Shown: positions 22,311-34,461 of the stretch, piece after piece
Layout: every line of letters begins with the position of its first letter
How positions within the stretch are numbered: the stretch's first letter is position 1
NCBI RefSeq assembly: GCF_030463535.1
Contig: NC_132893.1
Coordinates: forward strand, 34,864,234 to 34,928,233
Length of the DNA stretch: 64,000 bases
Direction of reading: 5' to 3'
DNA from: Salminus brasiliensis
Lineage: Eukaryota; Chordata; Actinopteri; Characiformes; Bryconidae
Notes under the pieces: generated by a model
Seen by the model: only the letters and a program-made list of their open reading frames with translations
The model's database searches: none
Told to the model about the DNA's origin: nothing
Translations under genes and position numbers: made by a program

Positions 22311-23733
22311 CTAACCACTCCAAAGCTAACAGCATTATACCTCCCTATTGCTAATGCTAACGCTAACGACTTTCTCCAGGTCCTTTACTGTCGCCATGGC
22401 TTCCAGTGATCTGAAATTATGCAAATCTAAATTTAGCAGCACACCCAACAATGCTAGCGCTACAATGCTATTGTAAACTTTCTCCATGTCTGATGTCCAT
22501 CTCCTTTAGGAAGGCACTGCCTGTCGCCACAGTGGCTCCCCAGAATCCCTCAAGGCCAGCGTGGTCATTCCTGCCCATTCCAGCAGCTGTGCAATGCCTC
22601 CTGGGCCGCCACAGGAAGGAGGGTCTGGCGGACAGGACGTGACCTCTGTTTATGCCCGTTTTACCAGCTTGGAGCTCTAGGCCGAAGCTTCGGTGGTTCC
22701 CTTATTGATTAGGCCATTGTCTGTCTTCCTGCGGGGGGCAGGCGCTGGCAGTGGGGGGAGCTGGAGGGGGAAAGAAGCAGAGAGTGAAAAACAAATCATG
22801 ACAAAGAGGAAGAAGGGACGGCATGCAGGACTGTCATTGTTACTGATAGGCCACGCACCTCTGCAGAGAGTTTATATCTATTTATAAAGTCATGTATAAA
22901 GAGCGTGCTCATGCTATCCTGTAGTAGAAGAGATTGTTCTCAGGTCATCTTGCATCCTGCACCACTGAGTAAGCCTTTCCATGCCCTGCTATTTACAGCA
23001 GCGCTGGACAGACCCACAGCTCGCACACACAAAAGCATTTTCCCAACACTGATTTACTCACTGGACTAAAAACTCTACAACTCTAAACACAATAATGCTA
23101 ATTTCAGCTAGCGCCCCAACAGGCTTTCTCATTGTATGTTAAAAGCATATGAACCTTTTTTTTTTAGTTCTAGATTAAACACACTCACAGCCAGTAAATT
23201 ATATAGACATATCTAGAACCTCCAGAAGGACAGAAGAAGATTGGTCCCGCCCACTGGAAATTAGAATGTGATAGGTTGATTCCTCTCATAATTATATTGT
23301 TGGTTAATCTGACCTGTAAAGACCTTCAGTCCAGCTCCTGAAGGACTACCCAATGGGAGAGCTTGTTGGATGTATGTGCCTGTATACAACTGAGGAAACA
23401 TCTCGATTGGATTTAGTTTCGTTTACATTCGGTGATTTTAAGCCTTTTGTTTCCATTGAAAACTTAAAAAGTAATGAAATTAAAGAATAACTGGAACACT
23501 TTATCACTGTGTTTAAAAAGTTAAGAAATTACTTTCTGTACATTTGTCATTTTTCACGATCTGAAATTTAGTAGAGCTTCCCAGCTAGCAGAGAGCCTTA
23601 TAGGAACCTAATCAGAATGTTTCCCTTAGAACTGTCCCAGTTAGACAAAAACAATTATATAACATTATACAACAACTATAACATTATAGAAAGATCTTAA
23701 GGAACTTTCTCAAAACTAAAAATACAATATAAC

Positions 23734-23767
<34 letters not shown>

Positions 23768-24270
23768 CACTGTAAAACTGATACAAAATCACTGATCAAT
23801 TATTGTGTAAATATTTAATTATCTTGTAACATTTTCCATACTTAAGAACTGAAGTACTTGTTTAACCATAGAATTTGATATGATCTGAATTGACACTATA
23901 ATAATAAAAGTGTTTAAATTAAGAACTTCCTTTAAACTTTATTATGCTGAATGTGAAAAACCCAAGTTTAACTGTGAGAATAAACAAATAAGCATTAAAA
24001 GAAATAAATAATAACATTTGTTAAGACCGTTCATCAATGTTCTACTAACCAAACATTTCTAGATGTGTGTGGTGAAGGTTTGGTAGATCCTGAGGGTTCC
24101 CCGCTGCGGTTTGTCTGTCTAACCTAAACGAGTTGATGTTGATTTTTGTTCAAGTCCAGTGTTTGTAACCAATCTCATAAACCAAACGCATCTGAGATCA
24201 GTGACCAGTTCTGATAATCAGATTTTTCGCAGAATTGATTCTTAATGGCCTTCAGGGTTCAGCAGTTCAT
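22311..24270. other. 2 kb without recognised gene
   Basis: GC-moderate sequence to about 22900, then AT-rich with a short (TAA)n at 23738-23763. Nothing recognised as coding. Confidence 0.4.
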
Positions 24271-24309
24271 GGGGATTAGCTTATTTGCACTGGTGCACAA
24301 AAACATGGT

Positions 24310-24490
24310 CAGCGTCTTTATTTTATGATGTGAATAAAGACGCTGTTCTTTATATTGTGGCCAAATCTGATGATGAATGGATCAATAGAAATGCTGAACA
24401 TTTTATTTTGACCTCTACTGAAGGTAAAGAAGGTTTCATTCCTTCTCCTGTAAAGCTGCAAATTTTGGAGATAGAAGGTTTTTGCTTGGC
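24310..24490 (+). repeat. dispersed repeat, family E copy 1
   Basis: Shares ordered phrases with 30897-31055: TTCTTTATA, CCAATAGAAATGCT (as TCAATAGAAATGCT here), GAAGGTTT, TGTAAAGCTGC and TTTTGGAGATA.AAGGTTT. It is an interspersed repeat of unknown class. The short open frame on the plus strand is probably chance. Confidence 0.5.
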
Positions 24491-24545
24491 AGTGACAGTA
24501 TTGTAATAGTGTGTATTAGTATATGTGTGTCTATAACAATGCAAT

Positions 24546-25380
24546 TTGTGCATTTAGCTGACATTCACTGTTTATTAGTAGAATATAATATAATATATAG
24601 AAGATGTGTGTGTGGGGGGGGGGTGTGAGGGGGGGTATTTGATGCTGCTGTGAGCTGATGTGTTTATTAAACTCCAGAAGAAAATTATTGTTATTTTAAT
24701 TGATTTTACTGCATACTAATGAATGTTGTATTACTCTGCATCAGGTGAGTTTAGGCCCAATTTCCACATTTGACATTTTTAGCATTATCAGCAGCAGAAA
24801 TCCACATGAACATATCCGGTTTCGGTTCACTATGCCCATATTATAACATCCCCAATATTTAATATTAGCATCTGAAACAATGATGACACCATCTGGGATT
24901 AAGCTCATTTCTGCGGCGCGACAGACAGATGTGAGATGGGCTGATCAGAGTGTCAGCACTGATATCAGATTGTCAGATACAGACCCTCTGACAATGCCTC
25001 TCAGCTGATCGCTCTATTTCCCTGCAGTCTGACCGGCTGAGTGTCTTCAATCTTTATCCAATTTGACGGCCAGTTCTGCCCAGTCAGCCGCTCACCCCTC
25101 CCTCCTCTCTCATGACTGAAACAGCAGGGTCCATTCACACCGGCCTGTGGGGATAAGGGCTTAGTCAGGAGGCCTCAGATAACAGCTCACACTCAGACTC
25201 CTGCGGTCAACAAAAACATCAACAGCACTAAAGCCCTAAATAAAACCAGCCTTCCTCTTCCTCTCGGTCAGCCCGGGGACCTGAGCCTTATTTATACATC
25301 TGCAAGAGTTTGACCAGTTCGGCCCAGTTTCAGCCGCATGTAGAGTAACGCTGCTGGCGTTTCACAACATTGAGCTGATG
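24546..25380. other. intergenic, no gene seen
   Basis: A poly-G run lies near 24614-24645. The rest is unique-looking, with no exon signal I can support. Confidence 0.4.
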
Positions 25381-25384
25381 TAGT

Positions 25385-25505
25385 CTGTATAGTGTAGCTA
25401 CATTCATTCACGCTGACAGTTATAAGGATACTTTTAACCCCATATTTGTGGGACAGTGTGGGACAGCCAATCAGAACTGAGCTTATTTACATATAACAGC
25501 AGCAA
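25385..25505 (-). repeat. dispersed repeat, family C fragment
   Basis: Contains GGACAGCCAATCAGAA, AGCTTATTTACATATAACAG and an AGTTATAAGGA phrase. These match, in reverse, the units at 40960-41560 and, in the same orientation, 35880-36050. Confidence 0.5.
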
Positions 25506-25598
25506 AAAGAACCTATAGTGAAACGGGTTCCAGCTTAGTTTCGGTCCTCCTCTTCTATTCCCATAGCAACACCAATTTTTACAGCAGTAGAATAGATA

Positions 25599-25831
25599 CA
25601 CTTTATTGACAGAAGTATTGGGACACCTGGTGATTTACTGTTTCTTCTGAAATCAAGGGGATTAAAAACAAGAGTTGATCCTGCTTTTGTTGGAGTAACT
25701 GTCTCTACTGTCCAGAGAAGAAGACTTTCTACTAGATTCTGGAGATTTGGAGGATTTGTGCAGCTGTGTCAGCAATGGCTGCTGAATGCATTCATTAGAA
25801 GGTGTCCACAAACATTTTGGACATGTTGTGT
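25599..25831 (+). mobile_element. MITE family A copy 6, internally deleted
   Basis: Both ends remain and the right end is followed by TA. The whole central module is gone, leaving about 230 bases. Confidence 0.8.
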
Positions 25832-26042
25832 ATTTGTCCGAGTTCCCCCTGAAGCTGTGTGTAGAAGTCACAGAAATCTCTTCTATATTATCTGAATCTC
25901 CTCTTGGTGGCGTAATACGGCACTGCTTTAAAGCAGATCAACTTCAGCTCACAGTGAGAGCTAACCAGGCTAAAGTACAGCTTCCAAACATGGTGGAGGT
26001 AGTTTCACACACTGCTACTGTAACTAAGACCTAGATAAAGTA

Positions 26043-26876
26043 AAAGGAGTGTGCTGTAGATGTGATGGTGGGTCAGGAGTGTACTGTAGATGTGATGGTG
26101 GGTCAGGAGTGTACTGTAGATGTGATGGTGGGTCAGGAGTGTACTGTAGATGTGATGGTGGGTCAGTCAGGAGTGTACTGTAGATGTGATGGTGGGTCAG
26201 GAGTGTACTGTAGATGTGATGGTGGGTCAGGAGCATACTGTAGATGTGATGGTGGGTCAGGAGTGTACTGTAGATGTGATGGTGGGTCAGCAGGAGCGTA
26301 CTGTAGATGTGATGGTGGGTCAGGAGTGTACTGTAGATATGATGGTGGGTCAGGAGTATACTGTAGATGTGATGGTGGGTCAGTCAGGAGTGTACTGTAG
26401 ATGTGATGGTGGGTCAGGAGTGTACTGTAGATGTGATGGTGGGTCAGCAGGAGCGTACTGTAGATGTGATGGTGGGTCAGGAGTGTACTGTAGATATGAT
26501 GGTGGGTCAGGAGTGTACTGTAGATGTGATGGTGGGTCAGTCAGGAGTGTACTGTAGATGTGATGGTGGGTCAGGAGTATACTGTAGATGTGATGGTGGG
26601 TCAGTCAGGAGTGTACTGTAGATGTGATGGTGGGTCAGGAGTATACTGTAGATGTGATGGTGGGTCAGTCAGGAGTTTACTGTAGATGTGATGGTGGGTC
26701 AGGAGCGTACTGTAGATGTGATGGTAGGTCAGGAGTGTACTGTAGATGTGATGGTGGATCAGGAGCGTACTGTAGATGTGATGGTGGGTCAGGAGCGTAC
26801 TGTAGATGTGATGGTGGGTCAGGAGCGTACTGTAGATGTGATGGTGGGTCAGGAGTGTACTGTAGATGTGATGGTT
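26043..26876. repeat. 30-bp minisatellite
   Basis: About 27 units of a 30-base repeat containing GGAGTGTACTGTAGATGTGA. Some units carry an extra GTCA or GCA, which shifts frame. Unit variants (GTGTAC, GCGTAC, GTATAC) alternate in small higher-order blocks. The 10-residue-periodic frames such as MVGQECTVDV are not genes. Confidence 0.95.
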
Positions 26877-27288
26877 AAATCTAGTTGAGTTTGATGGGGC
26901 TGATATCTGCTGTTCTACTTTGTGGTCCAAAGTAATTGCTTGACATAGCAACTTTTTTTTTCACTGGTCATAAGTATTTGGACACAGACATTTTGATGGG
27001 TTAGGTGGGAAAGCTGGTCTGCTTTACATAGTGTAGACCTGTATTGGATTAGTAGTGTTTGTATTGATTTACCAGACAGCTACACCTCTGAAATATGCAG
27101 TAGTATAGAACCTACACCCGTTTCCATAGTGATTACATTGATCTCTGTGGCCTCTAACCTACATCAGTAACAGGAGACTTGGCTTTAAGTGCGTTTGTGT
27201 CAAATGACATGATACATCTGTAGTGAGGGAAAACCTTGAGTGCATTACAGACATAACACAGGTTCCACTGCACATATATACATGCTTA

Positions 27289-27295
<7 letters not shown>
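26877..27295. other. intergenic, no gene seen
   Basis: No recognisable gene or element. Confidence 0.4.

Positions 27296-27296
<1 letters not shown>

Positions 27297-27338
<42 letters not shown>
27297..27338. repeat. (CA)n microsatellite
   Basis: About 42 bases of CA. Confidence 0.9.
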
Positions 27339-27342
<4 letters not shown>

Positions 27343-27516
27343 GGGGTCATATGGTTATGATGGTGGGCTTACAGCAGTTGGAACACAATAAGCCATTGTA
27401 GTGCAGAACTAGAAGACCTGCCTGCCATATGGCTTTGCAATCAGTCCATATTATAATGGTGCACTTAAGTGGCTACCCATTGTGGACCACATCAGTGTCA
27501 AGCCATCCGTCCTTCT

Positions 27517-27518
<2 letters not shown>

Positions 27519-27557
<39 letters not shown>

Positions 27558-27629
27558 TGACATCACTAGAGGCCTCATTGTTCAGTGCAGTTGTAAGTTG
27601 AAATGCAGGATTTGGGCGACGCTTACAGC

Positions 27630-27670
<41 letters not shown>

Positions 27671-27688
27671 TGTGTGTGTGTGTGTGTG
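27519..27688. repeat. (CA)n and (TG)n microsatellites facing each other
   Basis: CA at 27519-27553 and TG at 27631-27688 are complementary tracts about 80 bases apart, so a transcript or single strand could fold back. Confidence 0.85.
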
Positions 27689-27902
27689 GATAATATCTTA
27701 CTGTAGCTGCATCAGTTAGGTCACCCCTCCCTTTTCCTCGTCCTTTCAGCTTCTTTGTCTCGGCTTCTTTGACCCGCAGTCGTGCACTCGCTCAGAACAT
27801 CAAAGCCTATTAAGGTTCATTAACTACAAAGAATCAGTAAACCTCCAAAATCTAACTCGTTTACATTGTAATTTGCATAATAGCTAGCCTAGCTTGCCTA
27901 CA

Positions 27903-28072
27903 CTGGTTGGCCCAAGCCTTTATGGGGCCCTAAGCAGATTTTCATTTGGGGCCCCCCATACCACCACATGTGGTATTTTTATGATATCTCGATGCTCTTG
28001 GGGGCCCCCTGGTGGCTTTGGGGCCCTAAGCGGTCGCATAATTCAAGTATGCCTTGGGCTGGCTCTGTCTGC
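27903..28072. mobile_element. putative short TIR element with GGGGCCCTAAGC modules
   Basis: Left end TTGGCCCAAGCCT and right end, inverted, CAGCCCAAGGCAT form imperfect terminal repeats. GGGGCCCTAAGC occurs near both ends in the same orientation. The class is unknown and no clear target duplication was found. Confidence 0.45.
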
Positions 28073-28160
28073 CATAACATTAGCACTGTGAAGTGAAGTG
28101 AATAGCATTGATGATCTGCTCCCAGTGGCTCCTGTTGAGGGGTGGACCTACATATTAGGC
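28073..28160 (-). repeat. dispersed repeat, family B end fragment
   Basis: CCATAACATTA..AGTGAATAGCATTGATGA and CCAGTGGCTCCTGTT are the reverse of the terminal region at 31810-31895. It is a truncated copy. Confidence 0.55.
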
Positions 28161-28379
28161 AGCGAGTGAACAGACGGTTCTTAAAGGTGATGAAGGAGGA
28201 AAAAGTGACGAGGTTTCAAGGAACAGCGAGTGCTTCCTAACTTGGAGGAACAATAGATTGTTCTCCCATTCCCAGAACGACCCCGTCGGAAAAGCGAGCC
28301 ACAAAGGAGTGCACTCGGTAATACTGCCAGCTGTGGTCGATCATCTGCTGGTCAGTTTTCATAACAGACTATAGTAATA

Positions 28380-28858
28380 GACTATATGTCCAAAAGTTTG
28401 TGGACACCTGCTCCTTTCAGAGTTACTTCTGAAATCAAGGATAATAACAGGGAGGTTATTTCCCCTCTACTCTCCTGCAAAAGCCTAACACTAGATTTTG
28501 GAACTTTGCGGTGCGAATTTGAAGGCATTCTGCCATGAGAGAGTCAGTGAGGTCAGGTACTGGTACTGATAATGGAGGATTAGTCAAAGTTAAAGTTAAA
28601 GAGTTTAAAAATGCCACTCAGACTTATCCCAGCGGTAATGGCTGAAGCTCCACTGCTCCACAGCTCAGTGCTGCGGGGCGTTATAGGCCTCTGTCTGCCG
28701 GATGGCATTGGGCAATGGACTGTAAACTAATGCATATGGCTGCTCCAGAGCGTCCTGTTATACAGCATGCTCTTTCTGTAGTGATTAAATAAGCTGTGCA
28801 TGTGCAACTAAAGGCCTGAACTCCTTCAATATAAGGAGCGTCTGGATACTTTTGTCAT
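28380..28858 (+). mobile_element. MITE family A copy 7, divergent
   Basis: Terminal TATATGTCCAAAAGTTTG and a distant version of the central module (CCACTGCTCCACAGCTCAGT, GGGGCGTTATAGGCC) remain. It is clearly older than the other copies. Confidence 0.65.
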
Positions 28859-29049
28859 TTTATTTGTTGTTTCCCTAACTGTATCCAGAAAACTTGGAGA
28901 ACACATACCTTTTACACTGTACGTGACCCCCACACAATGGGGAAACGGTCACACTGGGTGGGCTACTTTCTATTTTTGAAAGGGGAAAGGAGAACAGTGA
29001 GTTTTCCTGCTGTTCCTTTCTGTTCAGGAGCTGAAACTGTGAGTGTTCT

Positions 29050-29051
<2 letters not shown>

Positions 29052-29099
<48 letters not shown>
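29052..29099. repeat. (TA)n microsatellite
   Basis: About 48 bases of alternating TA. Confidence 0.95.
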
Positions 29100-29100
<1 letters not shown>

Positions 29101-29282
29101 CAGCTCGGACGTCCCGAAGCCAGTTTGAGCTGAATTTGAATTCATCAGGAAACAGAAGACAAGCTAATCCTTTTAACATTCGTCAAAACTATCGTTGCAA
29201 TTGCTGGGATTGTTGCTAAGCCAAAACCAGAGACGACCATAAAGGGTTGAGTGAGTTCTTATCACGTAAAGTCTGACAAAAT

Positions 29283-29507
29283 TGTTGTCCAAATGTTTGT
29301 GGACACCACTTCTAATGAATGCATTCAGCTACTTTAAGCTGCACCCATTGCTGACACAGATGCAGCTAGTCCCTGTAGAGAAGAAGAACTGCCAATAGAA
29401 TAGGACTCTCTGGAGCAGATAAACAAACATGACCCTATTGGCACCATGCTGCCTAATGCCAGGCGTGTGCTAGATGGGTATTAAGCCCCCCAATATTGAG
29501 CAAATGT
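29283..29507 (-). mobile_element. MITE family A copy 8, right half
   Basis: Reverse orientation. It retains the right terminal region through to the GCCCCCCAATATTGAG part of the central module, then stops. Confidence 0.75.
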
Positions 29508-30890
29508 TTAAATTGCATTATATTTTATTATTTTATTAGTTCTATAATTGCTCTTTGGGTGTAACTGAGACCTTGAGATCACAATTCCGTTCCACCCCAT
29601 GTACCACATGTGATGCAAATAGTGTTTATTACTGGTGATACATGTGGACTTATAGTTTACATCAGCCTCAGAGCTCCAGTGTGAAACTACAGAAGCTACA
29701 CTTCACACAACAAACATGAGTTGGCTGATTGGCTACTTTTGGGGTCTTGGTGGGGGTGGGGTGGGGGTAGTATGGGGGGGTCGGTGGGTAGTGGTGGACA
29801 CTGTGAAACTTTGATTTGTGGCTTTTACAAGGAAAAAGCAGACTGTGGAAAAACAAACCCGACTAATCAAAAGTGGAGCAGATCCCTGGAGAGCGGCTCA
29901 GAGGAAACTCCTCTCCTCCGTTATCAGAGGCCAGCCTGGGCCTGCTGTCTCTCCTCCTATCAGCACTACGTGGCTAACTCCTCTTTCTCAGGACTGACCT
30001 TCACCAACTGCTTCCAGTGTGTGGAGACCAGGCCAATGATTTGATTACGGTTCTTAAGGAATAGTTCACTGCATTCTTTTGGCATCAGTTCAGACTTTTT
30101 TTTACACAATTACACAAATGTGACGCATCCAATGTCTCAGCGCTACGTGATGATGAGTATGTTTGCTCCAGCAGAGCTCCACAGTGCAGTTAGCGGCGTG
30201 CCGAGCACAGAGCAGCAACAGACGAGATGCTATTTCCCTTATTACAGTCAGTGGAGCATCAGCATGATTTCTAAGCTGATATTAGGTCCTGTAAGCTGTG
30301 AGCTTGTAGTTCCAGCGCCTCCCACAGGTAGACGCAGAGATGCACATACACCCGGCCATCCAAAAAAAACAGGACTCAGACCACAAAATTGGATCAGACC
30401 ATATTTTTCCATCACTCCAAGATCCTGGTGGACAGGGGTTAGCATGGGCACTCTGACTGGTCTGCAGCTACAGAGCCTTATACACTGCAGGGGGCGCTCT
30501 CACTCAACAGCTTCTATCGTGATAGCCTTTGTCGGCCATGCACATCGATGAGGTTTGGTTGCTTCGTTGGCGGTCTGTCTCTCTGTCTCTCTCTTCTGAG
30601 GTCGCTGTCGGTAGGTATTCACCACTTCTGATCAGGAGCCCCCTGCAAGGTTCGAACCAGTCATCTGACCATATAGATCTGACCCTCATCAAAGTGTCTC
30701 AGGTCCTAATGCTGTCCATTATCGACTATGAGAACCGGCTGTCTAATGCTGCACTGGTATCACACCATTAACACTGTTACCTTCATCTGAGGGGAGGCGA
30801 GTGGTCATAATGTTCTGGCTCATTGGTGCATTAATTAGAGGAATATATACATTATATATATAATTTTTCAGTTTTCTTCATAATGTAAAT
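29508..30890. other. 1.4 kb without recognised gene
   Basis: A G-rich stretch lies at 29740-29800. Two opposite-strand frames at 30120-30551 have no recognised domain and no splice signals. Confidence 0.4.
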
Positions 30891-30896
30891 CTGGAA

Positions 30897-31060
30897 GATG
30901 TTCTTTATACTGTGTCAGACGTTCATGAGGAACGGACCAATAGAAATGCTCCAAAATGACCCCTGAATAAAATCTTTGTACATTGACTTCCATTGAACGT
31001 TATGAAGGTTTTTACCTCCGATTGTAAAGCTGCTGTTTTTGGAGATACAAGGTTTATTAC
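30897..31060 (+). repeat. dispersed repeat, family E copy 2
   Basis: Homologous to 24350-24490. It includes CCAATAGAAATGCTCC, TTGACTTCCATTGAACGTTA and TTTTGGAGATACAAGG. Confidence 0.55.
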
Positions 31061-31465
31061 AATTATTGTTATTATTATTATTAATATATATTTGTATTTA
31101 AACTTGTCTTTCAAGATCTGATAAACTGTCCTGAGGAATCTTTACCTAAATATTCTACAAAACATAATCAATAATAATTGATTAAGCAAATCCAGAATCG
31201 ATGCAATTTAATGCACAACTGCTGCAGAAGCACCACCTTCAGATCAAAGCATTGCAATCCACTGAAGCTGTTTTACAGCAGGAGTCTGAGTGTGTGTGTG
31301 TGTGCGTGAGTGTGTGTATCCTGTATCTGCGAGCCCAGTTTCCTCACTGTGGAGGAAGATGGGAGACAGTGGAGCAACAATGGCAGGAAAAGCTTCCAGA
31401 TCGCATCGAGATTACAACTCAAAAACACTCCTCAAATAAACACCACACACACGCCCGTAATCCAG

Positions 31466-31466
<1 letters not shown>
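31061..31466. other. intergenic, no gene seen
   Basis: Contains short ATT and TG runs. No gene recognised. Confidence 0.4.

Positions 31467-31510
<44 letters not shown>
31467..31510. repeat. (CA)n microsatellite
   Basis: About 44 bases of CA. Confidence 0.9.
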
Positions 31511-31511
<1 letters not shown>

Positions 31512-31654
31512 CCCTCTGCTCCTTTATGGAGGAGTTATACACCACATGTGCTCTCCAAGATAGCCAGGACAGAAACAAGACTGAGACAGTGAGTGCAGTT
31601 ACACACTCAGAATCCAACCTGGAGCATGGACTCCTCCACAAGACCTCTGAAGGT

Positions 31655-31896
31655 GTCCTGCTGTGGGGTCTGGCACCAAGACTAACATCAGCAGCAGATC
31701 CTTGTAGACCAAGTCCTGTAAGTTGTGACGTGGACGAGGCCTCCATGAGCATCAGAGAGCCTTTGGCGCCCTGGATCCAGTTGTCCTTCCTCTCACTTGC
31801 TGGCTAATAGATCCACCCCTTGACAGGAGCCACTGGAACCACATCATCAGTGCTATTCACTTCACAGGTTTTAATGTTATGACTGATTGATGTATA
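31655..31896 (+). repeat. dispersed repeat, family B copy
   Basis: Ordered phrases ACCAAGACTAACATCAGCAG, TTGTGACGTGG, CAGGAGCCACTGG and the end TTTTAATGTTATGACTGAT. The last phrase recurs inverted at 47266 and near 28073. It looks like the right part of a DNA-transposon-type element. It abuts MITE A copy 9. Confidence 0.55.
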
Positions 31897-31898
31897 CA

Positions 31899-32283
31899 CA
31901 CTGGATGGACAAAAGTATTGGGACACCCACTCATTCACTCTTTCTTCTGAAATCAAGGGTATTAAACAGAAATCCTCCTGCTTCTGTTGGAGTAACTGTC
32001 TCTGCTGTCCAGAGAAGAAGACTTTCTACTAGATTTTGGAGGAGGAACATTGCTGTGAGGGTTTGACTGAGACACAGAAGTGTTAGTGAGGTCAGAATGT
32101 TGAATGATCACCATCCCAACTCATCCCAAAAGAGAACACAGTTCTTCTACTGCTCCACAGCTCAATGCTGGGGGGCTTTATACCCCTCTAGCCCGAGTCC
32201 TATTCTATTGGCAGTACAGTCTACAGGGATGCATGTGTGCATTTGGATGCAGCTCAAGGAGCGTCCAAAAGCATTTGGTGTCC
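31899..32283 (+). mobile_element. MITE family A copy 9
   Basis: Left end with one change (CACTGGATGG). The body is complete through the central module, then deleted to a degraded right end at about 32283. Confidence 0.8.
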
Positions 32284-32940
32284 AGAGAGTGAGAAGATGC
32301 TTCTATGGTAAATTGTGAAGAACGTGAGTAAAGTTTTAAGGCCTGCTCCCCTGAGACCCTCTTCCTCAGGCCTTTCCTACAAACCCAATCGCATGAACTA
32401 CAGTAAGAGTGGACGAGGAGCCGGTTCTGATGACCTCAGCCTTGGCAGCTGCTGTCGAGTGCAGGATCCTAAACAGTCTCATCCTAATTCACAGAGAGCT
32501 GTAAACACACACAGAGACGTAAACATTAAACACACACAGAGTCGGGTCGAGTGCAACTTATTGTTGATCTCGGGTCGTCCCGCGCAAAAGTGGTAAACAG
32601 GCAGATCCATTTCCTGTCCACTCCTGACGGCAAAAGCATCTGTTTGACCTCTGACCACAAGAAGTCGCAAACCAACTTCCTGCCCCACATGCGCTCAGTA
32701 GGACTGCTGGACTCAGAGTGGACTCACACTGATCAGCACTCAGAGCATGTAATGATTGTAAATGACAGACAGAAGATGATCCAGCTGCATGGAGGAGTTT
32801 CCTCCATTTTAGATAACGGGAACCCCAACAACCTCTTGCAAGACCTGGTAGACCCCCAACCCCACCCCTTATCAGATCTCAGAACATCCACATTCCTCCA
32901 CTGTGAGAGGAGGCCTCAATGCTTTGGGTCTGAAAAGATG
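32284..32940. other. unique-looking sequence before a Tc1 relic
   Basis: No conserved domain recognised in the frames here. It may include the upstream part of the transposon relic at 32940-33130. Confidence 0.35.
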
Positions 32941-33130
32941 TAGAGCTGAAGAAGCTCAAGTAGAAGCTCTTGCTAAGACCACTGACCACCCCAGAGTCCA
33001 GACCTCAACATCACTGAACGTGTTTGGGAGGATTTGGATGGTGAGACGCAGAAAACTCTCCAGAACTGAATCTGGAGTAAAGGTGAAGGTGGACGCTCAA
33101 ACATCTGAGAGTATGTTGAGAAGACATGTT
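32940..33130 (+). pseudogene. decayed Tc1/mariner transposase, catalytic C-terminal part
   Basis: Starting at 32988, one plus frame reads PQSPDLNITERVWEDLD, the motif around the third catalytic residue of Tc1/mariner transposases (SPDLNPIE in intact copies). Stops and frame changes surround it. No termini recognised. Confidence 0.6.
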
Positions 33131-33139
33131 GGGGATCTG

Positions 33140-33232
33140 ATGTGGGCTCCTGTGGTTTACAACAGGAGATGCCAGGATAGCACTGCTAACAAACACTGGA
33201 CTTAGACTGTCACCAATCTCATCTCAGTTATC
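33140..33232 (+). repeat. dispersed repeat, family D copy 2
   Basis: Contains TTTACAACAGGAGATGCC, GCTAACAAACACTGGACTTA and GACTGTCACCAATCTCAT, shared with 10075-10225 (inverted) and 61060-61150. Confidence 0.55.
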
Positions 33233-33241
33233 ACTTTGCTG

Positions 33242-33676
33242 TGACTTGTCTAGTCCCTGCAGAGAAATACTGCCAATAGAATAGGACTCTCTGTAGCAGA
33301 TAAATAAACCTCATGACCCTATTGGCACCATGCTGCCTAATGCCAGGCGTGGGCTAGTAGAGGGGTATAAAGCCCCCCAGCATTGAGGAGCTGTGGAGCA
33401 GTGGAGGAAGAACTGTGTTCTCTGGAATGATGGTGGTGGAGCTCCATACAGTACTTTTGGGGTAGATGAAGTGGTAGATGAGGTCATCATCCAACATCAA
33501 ATTCAAAAACAATCAAATCCTCACAGCAATGCTCCTACTCCAAAATCTAGCAGAATGCTTTCTTCTCAGGACAGTAGAGACAGTTACTCCAACAAAAGCA
33601 GCATCAACTCTTTTAATAGCTTTGATTTCAGAAGAAACAATGAATAAACAGGTGTCCCAATACTTTTGTCCATACA
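33242..33676 (-). mobile_element. MITE family A copy 10
   Basis: Reverse orientation. The copy runs from the GACTAGACAAGC module to a left end truncated at TTTTGTCCATA. The right terminal repeat is missing. Confidence 0.8.
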
Positions 33677-34310
33677 ACACAAAAACAACCTGAACATCTT
33701 TCTGCAAGTTTTGCGCTGAAGTGTTTCTGTTCTTGTCTAAGTGGTCTGGAGTAAACACACAGCCATTGACCTCCTTATTCTCAGATAAACCAGGCCTGAG
33801 AGACAAACAGAGCCCTCACCCTGCCTCCCTTCACTCCTCCACCTCTGACGTCACTAACCAGTGTCACGTATGAGGTTAAGCATGTTGGAGGTTCCTCCGT
33901 CACTGTGGCTTTTAGAAGCTCACCCATGATATTAGCCTCTTTCCATTACTGGAGTGTGACGGATGTATAAATGCATGCCCTGCCTGAAGCTTACTCACCT
34001 TAATGGGGGTCAATCGTCATCAAATCATGACTGATGTGAAGTTATGAGGTCATAGCACTTTAATTGCTGGGAGATGTTGACGCTCATGTCTCCCGAGGGA
34101 AAGAAAAACGCCTTGCCTTAAAATAGACAAGCTTGTTTGCCGGATGTTGCAGGATATTACACACAGTGCCTTATGGGAGTAAAATTGGGTGGCTGTTTCT
34201 CATCAAACTCTGGATAATACTGGACCAGGAATTGTGAGAAACTGTTCTTTCCTGGACATCTGGCTGGTCAGACCAGATTTACCTTAGGTACCCTTATAGT
34301 GTCCAGATAT
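33677..34310. other. intergenic, no gene seen
   Basis: No recognisable gene or repeat. Confidence 0.4.
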
Positions 34311-34314
34311 CTGG

Positions 34315-34445
34315 AACCAAGACTAACATTAGCAGCAGATTTTTTAAAGTCCAATAAGTTGTGAGCTGGGACCTCCAGTGAGCATCAATAAGCCTAGGCC
34401 TTACTTGGACTCCTTTTGGTCCTTTGTAAGGTACTGACCACTGCA
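34315..34445 (+). repeat. dispersed repeat, family B fragment
   Basis: AACCAAGACTAACATTAGCAG, AAGTTGTGAGCTGGGACCTC and GAGCATCA match 31675-31760 in order. The terminal part is missing. Confidence 0.5.
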
Positions 34446-34461
34446 TACCGAGAACACCTCG

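Noticed and set aside
26062..26888. Repeat protein with MVGQECTVDV units
   Set aside because: Translation of a 30-bp minisatellite, open on several frames.
30120..30551. 143-residue plus-strand frame
   Set aside because: No domain; covers simple and repeat-like sequence without a promoter or splice context.
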